From: Acinetobacter dispersus
Lineage (GTDB): Bacteria > Pseudomonadota > Gammaproteobacteria > Pseudomonadales > Moraxellaceae
Assembly (NCBI RefSeq): GCF_009884975.1
Contig: NZ_CP041970.1
Location: 1 to 64,000, forward strand
DNA length: 64,000 nucleotides
Direction: 5' to 3'
In this document: positions 54,645 to 63,698 of the stretch, one piece after another
Position numbering within the stretch: position 1 is the first letter of the stretch
Layout of the letters: the number at the start of each line of letters is the position of its first letter
Program-made: the position numbers and the translations under genes
The notes under the pieces: generated by a model
The model's database searches: none
Told to the model about the DNA's origin: nothing
What the model saw: the letters and a program-made list of their open reading frames with translations, nothing else

Positions 54645-57600
54645 ATGTTATCTAAGTTTTTTATTCATCGTCCCATTTTTGCTGGTGTACTGGCAATCAT
54701 TGTCATGGCTGTTGGTCTCTTCTCCATTTTGAATTTACCAGTAGAGCGTTATCCCGATATTGCACCACCGCGAATTACGGTTGCGGCAAATTATAGTGGT
54801 GCAGATGCTCAAGCGGTTGAAGATAGCGTTACCCAAGTTTTAGAACAACAAATTAAAGGCATTGACCACCTGTTGTATTTCAGCTCAAGTAGTGATGCCA
54901 GCGGGAATAGCCGAATTAGTTTGTTCTTTGACCAAGGGACGGATCCTGATCAAGCACAAGTGCAGGTACAAAATGCCGTAAATGGTGCAATCAATCGTCT
55001 CCCAGAAGACGTACAGCGCCAAGGTGTCAATGTCCGTAAGTCTTTGAGCGATTCCTTTATGGTCATCGGGCTTGGGGATAAGTCAGGACGTTCAAGCAAT
55101 CTCGATATTTCAGACTATCTAACTAATAATTTTGAATTGAACCTGAGCCGAATTGAAGGTGTCGGTGAGGTCAGTGTGTTTGGATCACAATATGCCATGC
55201 GTATATGGCTGGATCCACAGCGCTTGGAACGTTATCAATTACAAGTCAGTGATGTACGTTCCGCGATTGAAAATCAAAACACCCAAGTTGCTGCAGGTGC
55301 AATTGGTGACTTACCCGCAGCAGAAAATCAGTATTTGAATGCAAAGGTCACCTCTGGCTCACTGCTGCGTACGCCTGAACAGTTTGAAAATATTATTGTC
55401 AAAGCCAACAGTGATGGCAGCTTTGTCTATTTAAAAGATGTGGCAAGAGTTGAGGTTGGTGCGGAAAACTATCAGGTATTTAACCGTTTGAATGGTTATC
55501 CAGCTTCTGGGCTTTCACTGTCATTAACTGTCGGCGCCAATGTCATGCAGGTGGCCGATGCTGTTTATAAAGAAGTCGCTCGTTTAGAAAAAACCTTACC
55601 TGATGGTTATTTTGTGGTTTATCCACGCGATGATACGCCGTTTGTAAAAGAGTCGATGTCGCAAGTGGTTTCGACCCTGATCGAAGCGATTGGACTGGTT
55701 GTGCTGGTGATGTTTATCTTCCTGCAAAACTGGCGTGCGACACTCATTCCAGCAGTTACAGTCCCTGTGGTGATTCTCGGCACCTTTGCTGTTTTAGCGG
55801 TTCTCGGGATGAGCATTAATACACTGACCTTATTTGCGATGGTATTGGCGATTGGACTGTTGGTTGATGATGCGATTGTCGTGGTTGAGAACGTTGAACG
55901 ACTGATGCATGAGCAGCAACTCAATGCCAAGCAAGCGTCAATCCAATCCATGCAGGAGATCAGTGGGGCTTTGGTCGGGATTACTTTGGTCCTGACAGCA
56001 GTTTTTATTCCCATGTCTTTCTTTAGTGGTGCAACAGGGATTATTTATCGACAGTTCTCGATTACCTTGGTTGTGGCAATGGGGCTTTCGTTGTTAGTGG
56101 CTTTGATTCTGACACCAGCCTTATGTGCAATTTTATTGAAACCTCAACAGAAGCAGGCACGTTGGGCAGTCTGGTTTAATCAATGTTTGGATGCAATTAA
56201 AACACGTTATCTCAATGTTTCCAAAAAAGTGATTGCAGTAAAAGCGGTGTCCTTGATTGGTATTGTCGTACTGATTGCGAGTTTTATCTGGGTGTATCGT
56301 GATTTGCCGACTAGTTTCTTACCGCAAGAAGATCAAGGGATTTTGGGTGTTCAATTTCGGTTACCAGAAGGTACGCCGATGAGTAAGACCGAAGAAGTCG
56401 GCAAGCAGATCTCTGATTACTTCCTTGAGCATGAAAAAGCCAATTTGAATGGTGTGATGGTGATTCATGGGCGTAATTTTTCAGGGACAGGACAGAATTT
56501 GGGTCAAGCCTTTGTATCGTTAAAACATTGGGATGATCGTAAAGGCACAGAAAACAGTGCACAAGAAATTCGTGCACGTGCAATGAAGTATTTTTCAAAA
56601 AATAATCAGGCACGCATTATGGTGTTGATGCCTTCGGTGATTCGTGGCTTAGGTAACTCCGATAAAATGGAGTTTTGGCTGCAAGATACCCAAGGCTTGG
56701 GCAGACAAAGCTTGGTGAATTCTTTCCAGCAGTTGCAACAGCAAGGTAATGCACTTGATTCTGTCGAAAATGTCGATAAGAAGAGTAATGATGATCAGGC
56801 GGTATTAAATATCAAGATTGATCATAAGGCCGCCATGATCCATGGGCTGAATGTCAGTGAAATTAATCGCACCTTATCGACTGCGTGGAGCGGAAGTTAT
56901 ATCAATGACTTTATCGACCGTGGCCGAATTAAGCGAGTGTATTTACAAGGCGATGCACCGTATCGTTCCAAACCTGAAGATTTAAACTATTGGTATGTCA
57001 AAAATGCCAATGGTCAAATGGTGCCATTTTCACAGTTTAGTCAGATTACTTGGCAAGGTGCTCCACCGATGCTTGAGCGTTTTATGGGCTATCCTTCCAT
57101 GAGTATGGAAGCGGATGCGTCAAAAGGCTTTAGTAGTGGACAAGGTATGCAAGCAATTGCTGGTTTGGTTGATCAAATGCCAAACGTGGGTCTTGCGTGG
57201 AGTGGTTTGTCTTATCAGGAACAGCAATCTAGTAATCAGGCGATTTGGTTATATCTGATTTCTGTCGCCTTTATTTTCCTGTGTCTTGCTGCACTTTATG
57301 AAAGCTGGTCAATTCCAACAGTGGTGATGGCCGCCATTCCACTCGGCATTGGGGGAACCATTTTATTCAGTTATTGGTTTGGTTTCGCCAATGATATTTA
57401 TTTCCAGATTGCACTATTAACGACAATTGGCTTGTCCTGTAAGAATGCGATTTTGATGGTCGAGTTCGCTGCGAGTTTGCAGCAACAAGGTCGTAGCGCA
57501 TTAGAAGCAGCTTTGGAAGCAGCTGGACTTCGTCTGAGACCGATTCTGATGACTTCAATTGCATTTGGTGCAGGCGTGATTCCGTTGATGTTCTCAAGTG

Positions 57601-57749
57601 GTGCAGGGGCCTTAAGTCGGCAGGCGATTGGTTATAGTGTGTTTGGTGGTGTCGTTTTCGGCACGATTCTGGTTCTGATCTTTATTCCATTTATGTATGT
57701 ATTGGTAAGAAGCACCTTTAAACCCAAAACAAAAGTTGAAGCTGCTTAA
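54645..57749 (+). CDS. RND (HAE1-type) inner-membrane efflux pump, stand-alone
   Basis: 1034 residues with the 12-TM, two-loop layout of AcrB/AdeB. N-terminal FFIHRPIFAGVLAIIVMAVG and NLPVERYPDIAPPRI; TM4 GLLVDDAIVVVENVER with the proton-relay Asp pair; TM10 LSCKNAILMVEF with the conserved Lys; repeat-end LRPILMTSIAFGAGVIPLM. It exports hydrophobic and amphipathic compounds using the proton gradient. Neither a membrane-fusion protein nor an outer-membrane channel is adjacent, so it must borrow partners. Lone RND pumps are known in Acinetobacter (AbeD is one); identity with AbeD is not established here. Confidence 0.93.
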   Translation: MLSKFFIHRPIFAGVLAIIVMAVGLFSILNLPVERYPDIAPPRITVAANYSGADAQAVEDSVTQVLEQQIKGIDHLLYFSSSSDASGNSRISLFFDQGTDPDQAQVQVQNAVNGAINRLPEDVQRQGVNVRKSLSDSFMVIGLGDKSGRSSNLDISDYLTNNFELNLSRIEGVGEVSVFGSQYAMRIWLDPQRLERYQLQVSDVRSAIENQNTQVAAGAIGDLPAAENQYLNAKVTSGSLLRTPEQFENIIVKANSDGSFVYLKDVARVEVGAENYQVFNRLNGYPASGLSLSLTVGANVMQVADAVYKEVARLEKTLPDGYFVVYPRDDTPFVKESMSQVVSTLIEAIGLVVLVMFIFLQNWRATLIPAVTVPVVILGTFAVLAVLGMSINTLTLFAMVLAIGLLVDDAIVVVENVERLMHEQQLNAKQASIQSMQEISGALVGITLVLTAVFIPMSFFSGATGIIYRQFSITLVVAMGLSLLVALILTPALCAILLKPQQKQARWAVWFNQCLDAIKTRYLNVSKKVIAVKAVSLIGIVVLIASFIWVYRDLPTSFLPQEDQGILGVQFRLPEGTPMSKTEEVGKQISDYFLEHEKANLNGVMVIHGRNFSGTGQNLGQAFVSLKHWDDRKGTENSAQEIRARAMKYFSKNNQARIMVLMPSVIRGLGNSDKMEFWLQDTQGLGRQSLVNSFQQLQQQGNALDSVENVDKKSNDDQAVLNIKIDHKAAMIHGLNVSEINRTLSTAWSGSYINDFIDRGRIKRVYLQGDAPYRSKPEDLNYWYVKNANGQMVPFSQFSQITWQGAPPMLERFMGYPSMSMEADASKGFSSGQGMQAIAGLVDQMPNVGLAWSGLSYQEQQSSNQAIWLYLISVAFIFLCLAALYESWSIPTVVMAAIPLGIGGTILFSYWFGFANDIYFQIALLTTIGLSCKNAILMVEFAASLQQQGRSALEAALEAAGLRLRPILMTSIAFGAGVIPLMFSSGAGALSRQAIGYSVFGGVVFGTILVLIFIPFMYVLVRSTFKPKTKVEAA

Positions 57750-57773
57750 GGTCAGTTAAAATGACGAGCAGAA

Positions 57774-57818
57774 ATGAACAATTCATTAAACAGAATAGGA
57801 CTCGAATTGTTCATTTTT
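57774..57818 (+). terminator. Possible terminator of the RND gene
   Basis: 11-bp stem ATGAACAATTC / GAATTGTTCAT with a 19-base loop and a following T run. Confidence 0.65.
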
Positions 57819-58040
57819 GTTGTCTAAGTTGAGAATATAAAAAAATATTTGTAGTATTGCCGTGCCGTATAAGCGGCCTAATGAGGTTTGATTCCCTAAA
57901 TGGACACGCAGAGTTGTAGTTTATTTCAAATTACACATTTTTATATTAATCAAAATCTGAATGAAGTTTTCTATTCGATCGTAAAATAATACGCCGCGTT
58001 TAGTCCTTCATTGCAGATACTTTGTAGTGAAGAGGCGATT
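57819..58040 (+). promoter_or_regulatory. mgtE upstream region (possible structured leader)
   Basis: About 220 bp with no ORF. It contains a short GCCG...CGGC hairpin near 57858-57876 and a -10-like TAAAAT near 57981. No Mg2+ riboswitch of a type I know (M-box) could be recognised. Confidence 0.35.
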
Positions 58041-59378
58041 ATGAGCTACAACAACTTTTTATATTTATTAAGCGACGCACTTAAAAATAATCATATTGAA
58101 CTAGCACTTGCATCAGTTGAAACATTTCAAGCGGTCGATATTGCCGATGTTTTGACACAGCTTTCGGCTGAACAAAGCCAATTGCTGCTCACGCATTTAC
58201 CTGATCGTGCCTATGTCTTTTCATATCTTCCACCCAATGAACAAGTCAAACTCGCCCAAGCGATGCCCAGAAATGTTCTGGCAGAGATTATCGGGGAAAT
58301 GTCATCGGATAAACGCGCTGACGTCTTTAAGTGTTTAGATGAAGAACAACAAAATGCCTTATTACCAGCCCTAGCACAGGCAGAGAGAGAAGATATCCGT
58401 CAACTGTCATCCTATTTAGAGGGAACCGCAGGTGCGATCATGAGCTCGGAATATGCGACTTTAAAACCGAATATGACGGTCAATGATGCGATTAAAATGC
58501 TGCGTCTCGAAGCTCCTGATACCGAAATGATTTATTTCGCTTATGTATTGGATGAAGCACGCAAAATTCTCGGGGTTTTATCTTTAAAGCAACTGATACT
58601 TGCGCCTGAAGAGCAAAATATTAATGAGCTCATGGAAACCAATGTCTTAACCGCTTATGTGGATACCGACCAAGATGAAGTGGCAAAAACCATTGCACGT
58701 TATGATTTATTAGCGCTGCCGATTATCGATCATCAAAACATGATGGTCGGGATCGTGACCTATGATGATGCGATGGACGTGGCCAGCGAAGAAGCAACAG
58801 AAGACTTCTTAAAAGTCGGTGCGGTCAATGCATCATCTAAACTGAGTATTAAGTCGGCACCCATTTTGCAGCTTTATCAGAAGCGTGTTTTTTGGCTGGT
58901 TTTCTTGGTGTTTGGTAGCTTGTTGTCAGGGATTGGTATTGCCCACTATGAAGATGTAATTGCGAAAAATCTGGTATTGGTTTTCTTTTTGCCATTATTG
59001 GTGGGAAGTGGCGGCAATGCAGGTTCTCAGTCTTCAACATTGATGGTCCGTGCTTTAGCAACGGGTGATGTGCAATTTAAAGACTGGTTTTATTTACTCG
59101 GACGTGAAAGTTTAGTTGCACTGTGCTTAGGTGGCACTATGGCGGTTGCTGTGTCATTACTGGGTTATTTCCGTGGTGATGAAATGGTGGCTTTGGTACT
59201 GGCGCTGAGCATGATGGGCATTGTATTGATGGGCTGTTTGATCGGAATGAGTTTACCGTTTATTTTAAACAAAGCTGGACTTGATCCTGCCAGTGCTTCC
59301 GCGCCGTTGGTCACTTCGATTTGTGATGCGACAGGTGTATTGGTGTATTTATTCATCGCCTCGATGATTTTATTCTAA
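58041..59378 (+). CDS. mgtE: Magnesium transporter MgtE
   Basis: 445 residues from ATG 58041, with GAAGAGG upstream; an in-frame ATG at 58011 gives ten more. N-terminal MgtE_N superhelix (LPPNEQVKLAQAMP, LAEIIGEMSSDKRADVF), two CBS domains (TAGAIMSSEYATLKPNMTV, VVDTQD-like DTDQDEVAKTIARYDLLALPIID), then five transmembrane helices with PLLVGSGGNAGSQSSTLMVRALA and GLDPASASAPLVTSICDATG pore motifs. It imports Mg2+ and is gated by cytosolic Mg2+. Confidence 0.95.
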   Translation: MSYNNFLYLLSDALKNNHIELALASVETFQAVDIADVLTQLSAEQSQLLLTHLPDRAYVFSYLPPNEQVKLAQAMPRNVLAEIIGEMSSDKRADVFKCLDEEQQNALLPALAQAEREDIRQLSSYLEGTAGAIMSSEYATLKPNMTVNDAIKMLRLEAPDTEMIYFAYVLDEARKILGVLSLKQLILAPEEQNINELMETNVLTAYVDTDQDEVAKTIARYDLLALPIIDHQNMMVGIVTYDDAMDVASEEATEDFLKVGAVNASSKLSIKSAPILQLYQKRVFWLVFLVFGSLLSGIGIAHYEDVIAKNLVLVFFLPLLVGSGGNAGSQSSTLMVRALATGDVQFKDWFYLLGRESLVALCLGGTMAVAVSLLGYFRGDEMVALVLALSMMGIVLMGCLIGMSLPFILNKAGLDPASASAPLVTSICDATGVLVYLFIASMILF

Positions 59379-59456
59379 TTGGTAATAATAATCGTACCGA
59401 CAAAACGGAAAATCTGCTTTATTCTCAAGCATAAACATGGTTTTTAGGTTGCGTGA

Positions 59457-60050
59457 ATGACGGCTCCAACACAACAAAAAAAATTAACTCAGCAGCAAGC
59501 GATTGCTGTCGAACGTGATTTAGCAAAATTTGCCAACACCATGGACAGTTTGGTTCGAATTCCTTTCACCAAACAAGGTGTCGGAGCCGATGCTGCACTG
59601 AGTACCATTCCTTTTGCAGGTGATATCGCAGGCTTTATTTTAACCCTGTATGCATTTAAAAAGGCGAGGGAGGTCGGTGTACCACAGCATAAACTGAAGG
59701 GTGTAGTCAAACTGGCAATTATGGATATGTTGGTCGGTTTTGTACCGATTGTCGGCACCTTATTTGATGTATTTATTCGTCCGAGTCGCAAGACGCTTGA
59801 AATTGTACATGAGCATATCCGTGAGGAATATCAAGTGCATAGTGATATTCATGTGGTTCATCCATTCTTACATGAATCACTTGAGCAGAAGCAAAAAAGC
59901 TCGGCATTTTGGCGTAATCCGATCGTGAGCTGGATTTGGTTACGTATCCCAGATTTATTGGGAATTGCAGTCCTTATCTTATTGGTTGTCGCGGTTTGGG
60001 CAGGTTTCAGTTATCTGTGGCAGTTCTATCAATCTTTCCAAGCACATTAG
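59457..60050 (+). CDS. DUF4112 membrane protein
   Basis: 197 residues. The N-terminal 100 residues carry the DUF4112 pattern: RIPFTKQGVGADAALSTIPFAGDI then MLVGFVPIVGTLFDVFIRPSRK. One more transmembrane segment lies at about 165-190 (LGIAVLILLVVAVWAGFSYLWQFY). Function unknown. Probably its own transcription unit, convergent with htpX. Confidence 0.85.
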   Translation: MTAPTQQKKLTQQQAIAVERDLAKFANTMDSLVRIPFTKQGVGADAALSTIPFAGDIAGFILTLYAFKKAREVGVPQHKLKGVVKLAIMDMLVGFVPIVGTLFDVFIRPSRKTLEIVHEHIREEYQVHSDIHVVHPFLHESLEQKQKSSAFWRNPIVSWIWLRIPDLLGIAVLILLVVAVWAGFSYLWQFYQSFQAH

Positions 60051-60063
60051 ATTTTAAGCAAAA

Positions 60064-60090
60064 ATAAAGCCTCCGTGATGGAGGCTTTAT
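60064..60090. terminator. Bidirectional terminator between DUF4112 gene and htpX
   Basis: 11-bp perfect stem ATAAAGCCTCC / GGAGGCTTTAT with a GTGAT loop. Confidence 0.88.
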
Positions 60091-60107
60091 CGTTTATCTG
60101 ATACTGA

Positions 60108-61013
60108 TTATTGAACATTTAATTGCTGTAATGCAGCAACACGTTGTTCAATGGTTGGGTGAGTTTGGAATAAAGCAGCTAAGCTAAAGCCTTGTTCCTT
60201 ACCTTCCGCAATCGCAAATGCTTTCATTTCTTTCGGCATTTGATCTGGCATTTCTGATTCTGCTTGTAGACGAAGTAAAGCAGAGATCATCGCTTGTTTA
60301 CCTGCTAAACGTGCGCCGGCTTCGTCTGCGCGATATTCACGTTGACGAGAGAACCACATCACGATGGCAGAGGCCATAATACCGAATACGATATCGAGTA
60401 CGATCGTAATGGCAAAATAAGCAAGGCCTGGTGCTTCACCTTCTTCACGACCAAATACATTACGGTCGATGAAATCACCAGCAATACGTGCAAAGAACAT
60501 GACAAAGGCGTTAACCACACCTTGAATCAGTGCAAGGGTAACCATGTCACCATTTGCAACGTGACCGATTTCGTGCGCGAGTACTGCACGAAGTTCATCT
60601 TTGTTCATACGCTCTAATAGCCCTGTTGAAACAGCTACTAATGCGTCATTTTTATTCCAACCTGTCGCAAATGCATTGGATTGGTAAGAAGGGAAAATAC
60701 CCACTTCAGGCATGTTAATACCTGCACGTTGAGATAATTGCGCCACTTCTTGTAATAACCAAGCTTCTGCTTGACTACGGGGTGCATTTGGGTCAATTAA
60801 TTCAGTCCCAGTGGTTTTTTTAGCCATCCACTTCGACATGAACAGGGAAATAATAGAACCCACCATACCAAAGACAAAACAGACGACTAAAAGGTTGCCT
60901 AGATTCAAGCCCCCTGCGCCATGGTAACTACCGACACCGAAGAGTGACAAGATAATGCCAGCTACAACCAGTACCGCGAGGTTGGTTAGCAAGAACAAAC
61001 CAATCCGCATCAT
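60108..61013 (-). CDS. htpX: Protease HtpX (M48 zinc metallopeptidase)
   Basis: 301 residues (E. coli 293). N-terminal transmembrane helices, then the M48 zinc site [14 protein letters not shown] and a third zinc ligand Glu in [40 protein letters not shown] is the family signature. It is an inner-membrane quality-control protease that overlaps in function with FtsH. Confidence 0.97.
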   Translation of the reverse strand: MMRIGLFLLTNLAVLVVAGIILSLFGVGSYHGAGGLNLGNLLVVCFVFGMVGSIISLFMSKWMAKKTTGTELIDPNAPRSQAEAWLLQEVAQLSQRAGINMPEVGIFPSYQSNAFATGWNKNDALVAVSTGLLERMNKDELRAVLAHEIGHVANGDMVTLALIQGVVNAFVMFFARIAGDFIDRNVFGREEGEAPGLAYFAITIVLDIVFGIMASAIVMWFSRQREYRADEAGARLAGKQAMISALLRLQAESEMPDQMPKEMKAFAIAEGKEQGFSLAALFQTHPTIEQRVAALQQLNVQ

Positions 61014-61237
61014 TGAGAAAACCCTCTTATAGAGAAAAAGTGATCTGATTTATAAATTATAAATTATAAATCATAACGCTAATATGCAGGGCGAATTGTA
61101 AAAATTCAAGCAAAAAATAGGCATAGATACATTTAGCCTATAAAACGATGAACTGGCTGATAAACAGTGACTTAAAACAATTTTTGTATGAAAACAATCA
61201 GCTAAAATCACGCTGTGAGAATAGCATTCTTAAATTG

Positions 61238-62098
61238 TTAATCACTTAGACGGATTCGAGCAGATGCTGTGGCATTTGTGGTGGTATAGGTACCTGATGG
61301 TGCATCGGTAAAGGTGCCGTCTGCAAGGGTAATGATCTGACGATTATATTGTTTCGGGGCTGGTACAACTTCTACAGCTTCGGTTGATGGCGTGGTGTAA
61401 TTGGTCGATTGTGCAATCACCTGTGCATTTGAGCTCGATGATGAACCGATGCTTGATGCATATAGGTTTTGATAACGGCTAGTGACACGACGGACATAAT
61501 CTTGGGTTTCACGAAACGGGGGAATGCCTCCATATTTATCGACATTACCTTCACCTGCGTTATATGCCGCGATTGCAAGTCGGGTATCACCATTAAATCG
61601 CTTAAGTAACCAACTTAAATATTTTGCACCAGCAAAAATATTTTGTTGTGGGTCGTAGGCATTATTCACATTAAAGCGGCGTGCAGTTGCTGGCATCAGT
61701 TGCATTAAACCTTGCGCTCCTACTGGAGAGCGGGCATTGATATTAAAGCCTGATTCAGTGTGCATGACCGCTTTAATTAATCCCTCAGAGACGCCATGTT
61801 GCTGTGCCGCTTGGCGAATCAAAGAGTCAAATGCATTTTTATTACGGCTATAGCTTGGAAGCACTGAAGCCTCGCTCGCACCCCAGTTACTATAACTATG
61901 GATATTACTGTCTGGATAATAGGTCGCTTTCACCACTTTTAGATGGCTATATTCTGCTTTTTTCTTATTGGTCAGCAGTGTTGTACCATTGTTGTCTTTA
62001 AATTGATAAATCGTCTGCCCAGCATAGCTTGGAGCTACGCCATTAAAAAAACCGATTGTCCCCAAGCAAAGGGTAAAAAAATATGTTGTTTTGTTCAT
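61238..62098 (-). CDS. Lytic transglycosylase (DUF4124 + SLT domain)
   Basis: 286 residues from ATG 62098 (MNKTTYFFTLCLGTIGF); in-frame ATGs at 62101 and 62113 are alternatives. Signal peptide ending near PSYAG, a short DUF4124-like domain (IYQFKDNNGTTLLTNKK), then an SLT domain: MHTESGFNINARSPVGAQGLMQLMPATARRF with the catalytic Glu, and AIAAYNAGEGNVDKYGGIPPFRETQDYVRRV. The tail is Ser/Thr-rich and low complexity. It cleaves peptidoglycan glycan strands to 1,6-anhydro ends in the periplasm. Confidence 0.92.
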   Translation of the reverse strand: MNKTTYFFTLCLGTIGFFNGVAPSYAGQTIYQFKDNNGTTLLTNKKKAEYSHLKVVKATYYPDSNIHSYSNWGASEASVLPSYSRNKNAFDSLIRQAAQQHGVSEGLIKAVMHTESGFNINARSPVGAQGLMQLMPATARRFNVNNAYDPQQNIFAGAKYLSWLLKRFNGDTRLAIAAYNAGEGNVDKYGGIPPFRETQDYVRRVTSRYQNLYASSIGSSSSSNAQVIAQSTNYTTPSTEAVEVVPAPKQYNRQIITLADGTFTDAPSGTYTTTNATASARIRLSD

Positions 62099-62596
62099 CA
62101 TTATAATATTCACGAAAGGATGAGCATAAGTTCTTCACAGCAGTGTAACAAAAAAAAGTAAAAAAAGAACTTTTGCTACAATTTTTTTATTTTCGACTGT
62201 TAGACAAAAATCAAGTCATTTTGTTCGAATGTTCAGCAAAAAAAATTAAAATATTTTTTTTAAAAACTAAGTCTTGACTTATCTAAGTCGTTGATTTTGT
62301 TTTTATAAAATCATTGGTTAAAAAGTGATCAATCTAATCGGAAGCCTTATTTTAAGATAAAAAGAGTTTGTCAATAGCGAAGAAATCCACAAATTTATCC
62401 ACAGCTTTTGTGGACAACTGTGGAAAAGTTTGAAATATAAGCAATCCAGCCGAATCTAAATTTTTTTGATCAGAATTTTACCAGTATGAAACTCAAATAT
62501 GACGATTGGAAGAAATTGAAAAATTCTTTAGATGCGCATTTTTTCTGAATGAGATAAAATCTTGCGGGTATTTTTGTTTATGAGTAAATCACGTCT
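62099..62596. other. About 500-bp intergenic region with AT-rich tract and DnaA-box cluster
   Basis: There is no ORF with a ribosome site. Positions 62140-62300 are strongly AT-rich with long A and T runs. The DnaA-box-like cluster at 62383-62427 lies 170 bp before ttcA. Confidence 0.7.
62383..62427. promoter_or_regulatory. Cluster of four DnaA-box-like sites
   Basis: Sites: 62383-62391 AAATCCACA (7/9), 62395-62403 TTATCCACA (perfect consensus), 62409-62417 TTGTCCACA (minus strand, 8/9), 62419-62427 TTTTCCACA (minus strand, 8/9). Two head right and two head left. Three fit TTWTNCACA or differ at one base. Next to AT-rich DNA this resembles an origin or a DnaA-binding regulatory locus; function is not shown by the sequence alone. 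Confidence 0.55.
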
Positions 62597-63502
62597 ATGT
62601 ACGCGCCAGTGGAATCCAACCAAGGATTTAATTTCAAGCCAGAACTTCCGACAAGTTCAGCGTATTATCGCTTGTTGAAAAAGCTTCGTCGTCAGGTTGG
62701 GCATGCAATTCGTGATTACAATATGATCGAAGATGGTGATAAGGTCATGGTTTGTGTGTCTGGTGGTAAAGACAGCTATACCTTATTGGATATCTTGTTG
62801 CAGTTTAAACGGATTGCACCCATCAATTTTGATGTTGTGGCTGTGAATCTGGATCAAAAGCAACCTGGCTTCCCCGAAGATATCTTGCCGCGCTATATGG
62901 AAGAGAACAATATTCCATATTACATCCTTGAAAAAGATACTTACACCATTACCAAGCGTTTAACACCTGAAGGCAAAACCTACTGCGCAGTATGCTCTCG
63001 TTTACGCCGTGGTTCGCTGTATGGCTTCGCTCAAGAAATTGGTGCAACTAAGGTTGCATTAGGTCATCACCGTGATGACATCATGGCAACATTCTTCTTG
63101 AACTTGTTCCATGGTGGTAGTTTGAAGGCGATGCCGCCAAAATTACTTTCATCGGATAAAAAGAATATTCTGATTCGTCCTTTGGCGTATGTCGAAGAGA
63201 AAGACATTATCAAATATGCGGATTTACGCCAGTTCCCGATTATTCCGTGTAACTTGTGTGGCTCACAAGAAAACTTACAACGTGCCATTATTAATGACAT
63301 GTTGCGTGAATGGGATAAGCAACATCCAAAACGTTTACACAGTATTTTTGGTGCCTTACAGAATGTGTCTCCGTCACAATTGGCGGACCGTGAGCTATTC
63401 GATTTTGAAGCGTTGGATGCTCAACGTGAGTTTGATATGAAAGACCCAGAAGAGCTGAAAAATCGCTTAGATGTGGTCAATCTCAGTTTTGCTGCTGAGT
63501 AA
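62597..63502 (+). CDS. ttcA: tRNA 2-thiocytidine(32) synthetase TtcA
   Basis: 301 residues (E. coli 311). PP-loop ATP site [14 protein letters not shown], then the [4Fe-4S]-binding Cys pairs [15 protein letters not shown] and [14 protein letters not shown], and [20 protein letters not shown]. It thiolates C32 of some tRNAs using an Fe-S cluster. It starts 14 bp after the TTTATGAG stretch; no strong ribosome site, but the N-terminus matches the family. Confidence 0.96.
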   Translation: MYAPVESNQGFNFKPELPTSSAYYRLLKKLRRQVGHAIRDYNMIEDGDKVMVCVSGGKDSYTLLDILLQFKRIAPINFDVVAVNLDQKQPGFPEDILPRYMEENNIPYYILEKDTYTITKRLTPEGKTYCAVCSRLRRGSLYGFAQEIGATKVALGHHRDDIMATFFLNLFHGGSLKAMPPKLLSSDKKNILIRPLAYVEEKDIIKYADLRQFPIIPCNLCGSQENLQRAIINDMLREWDKQHPKRLHSIFGALQNVSPSQLADRELFDFEALDAQREFDMKDPEELKNRLDVVNLSFAAE

Positions 63503-63518
63503 AGTGTAAAAGTTTTTG

Positions 63519-63548
63519 AAAAGGTACTTGTTAAGTACCTTTTTTTTA
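63519..63548 (+). terminator. Terminator of ttcA
   Basis: 11-bp stem AAAAGGTACTT / AAGTACCTTTT with a GTT loop and T run. Confidence 0.93.
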
Positions 63549-63698
63549 TCAAAATTTTAAAAATTGAATCACGCGTACAAAAAATCATAGCCTAAAATAA
63601 AAATTACATGCTATAACAGGGCACGAGCAAATTGCTTCATGAGATGTCGTCTGGATAGATGGCACAAGAAATTGAACAAATACATTTGAGGAATAATC

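Noticed and set aside
54645..57749. Naming the RND gene abeD
   Set aside because: Family fit is clear, but the exact orthologue cannot be settled without alignment.
62383..62427. Calling the DnaA-box cluster the chromosomal oriC
   Set aside because: No dnaA/dnaN/rpmH neighbours and no skew data; only a DnaA-box cluster is supported.
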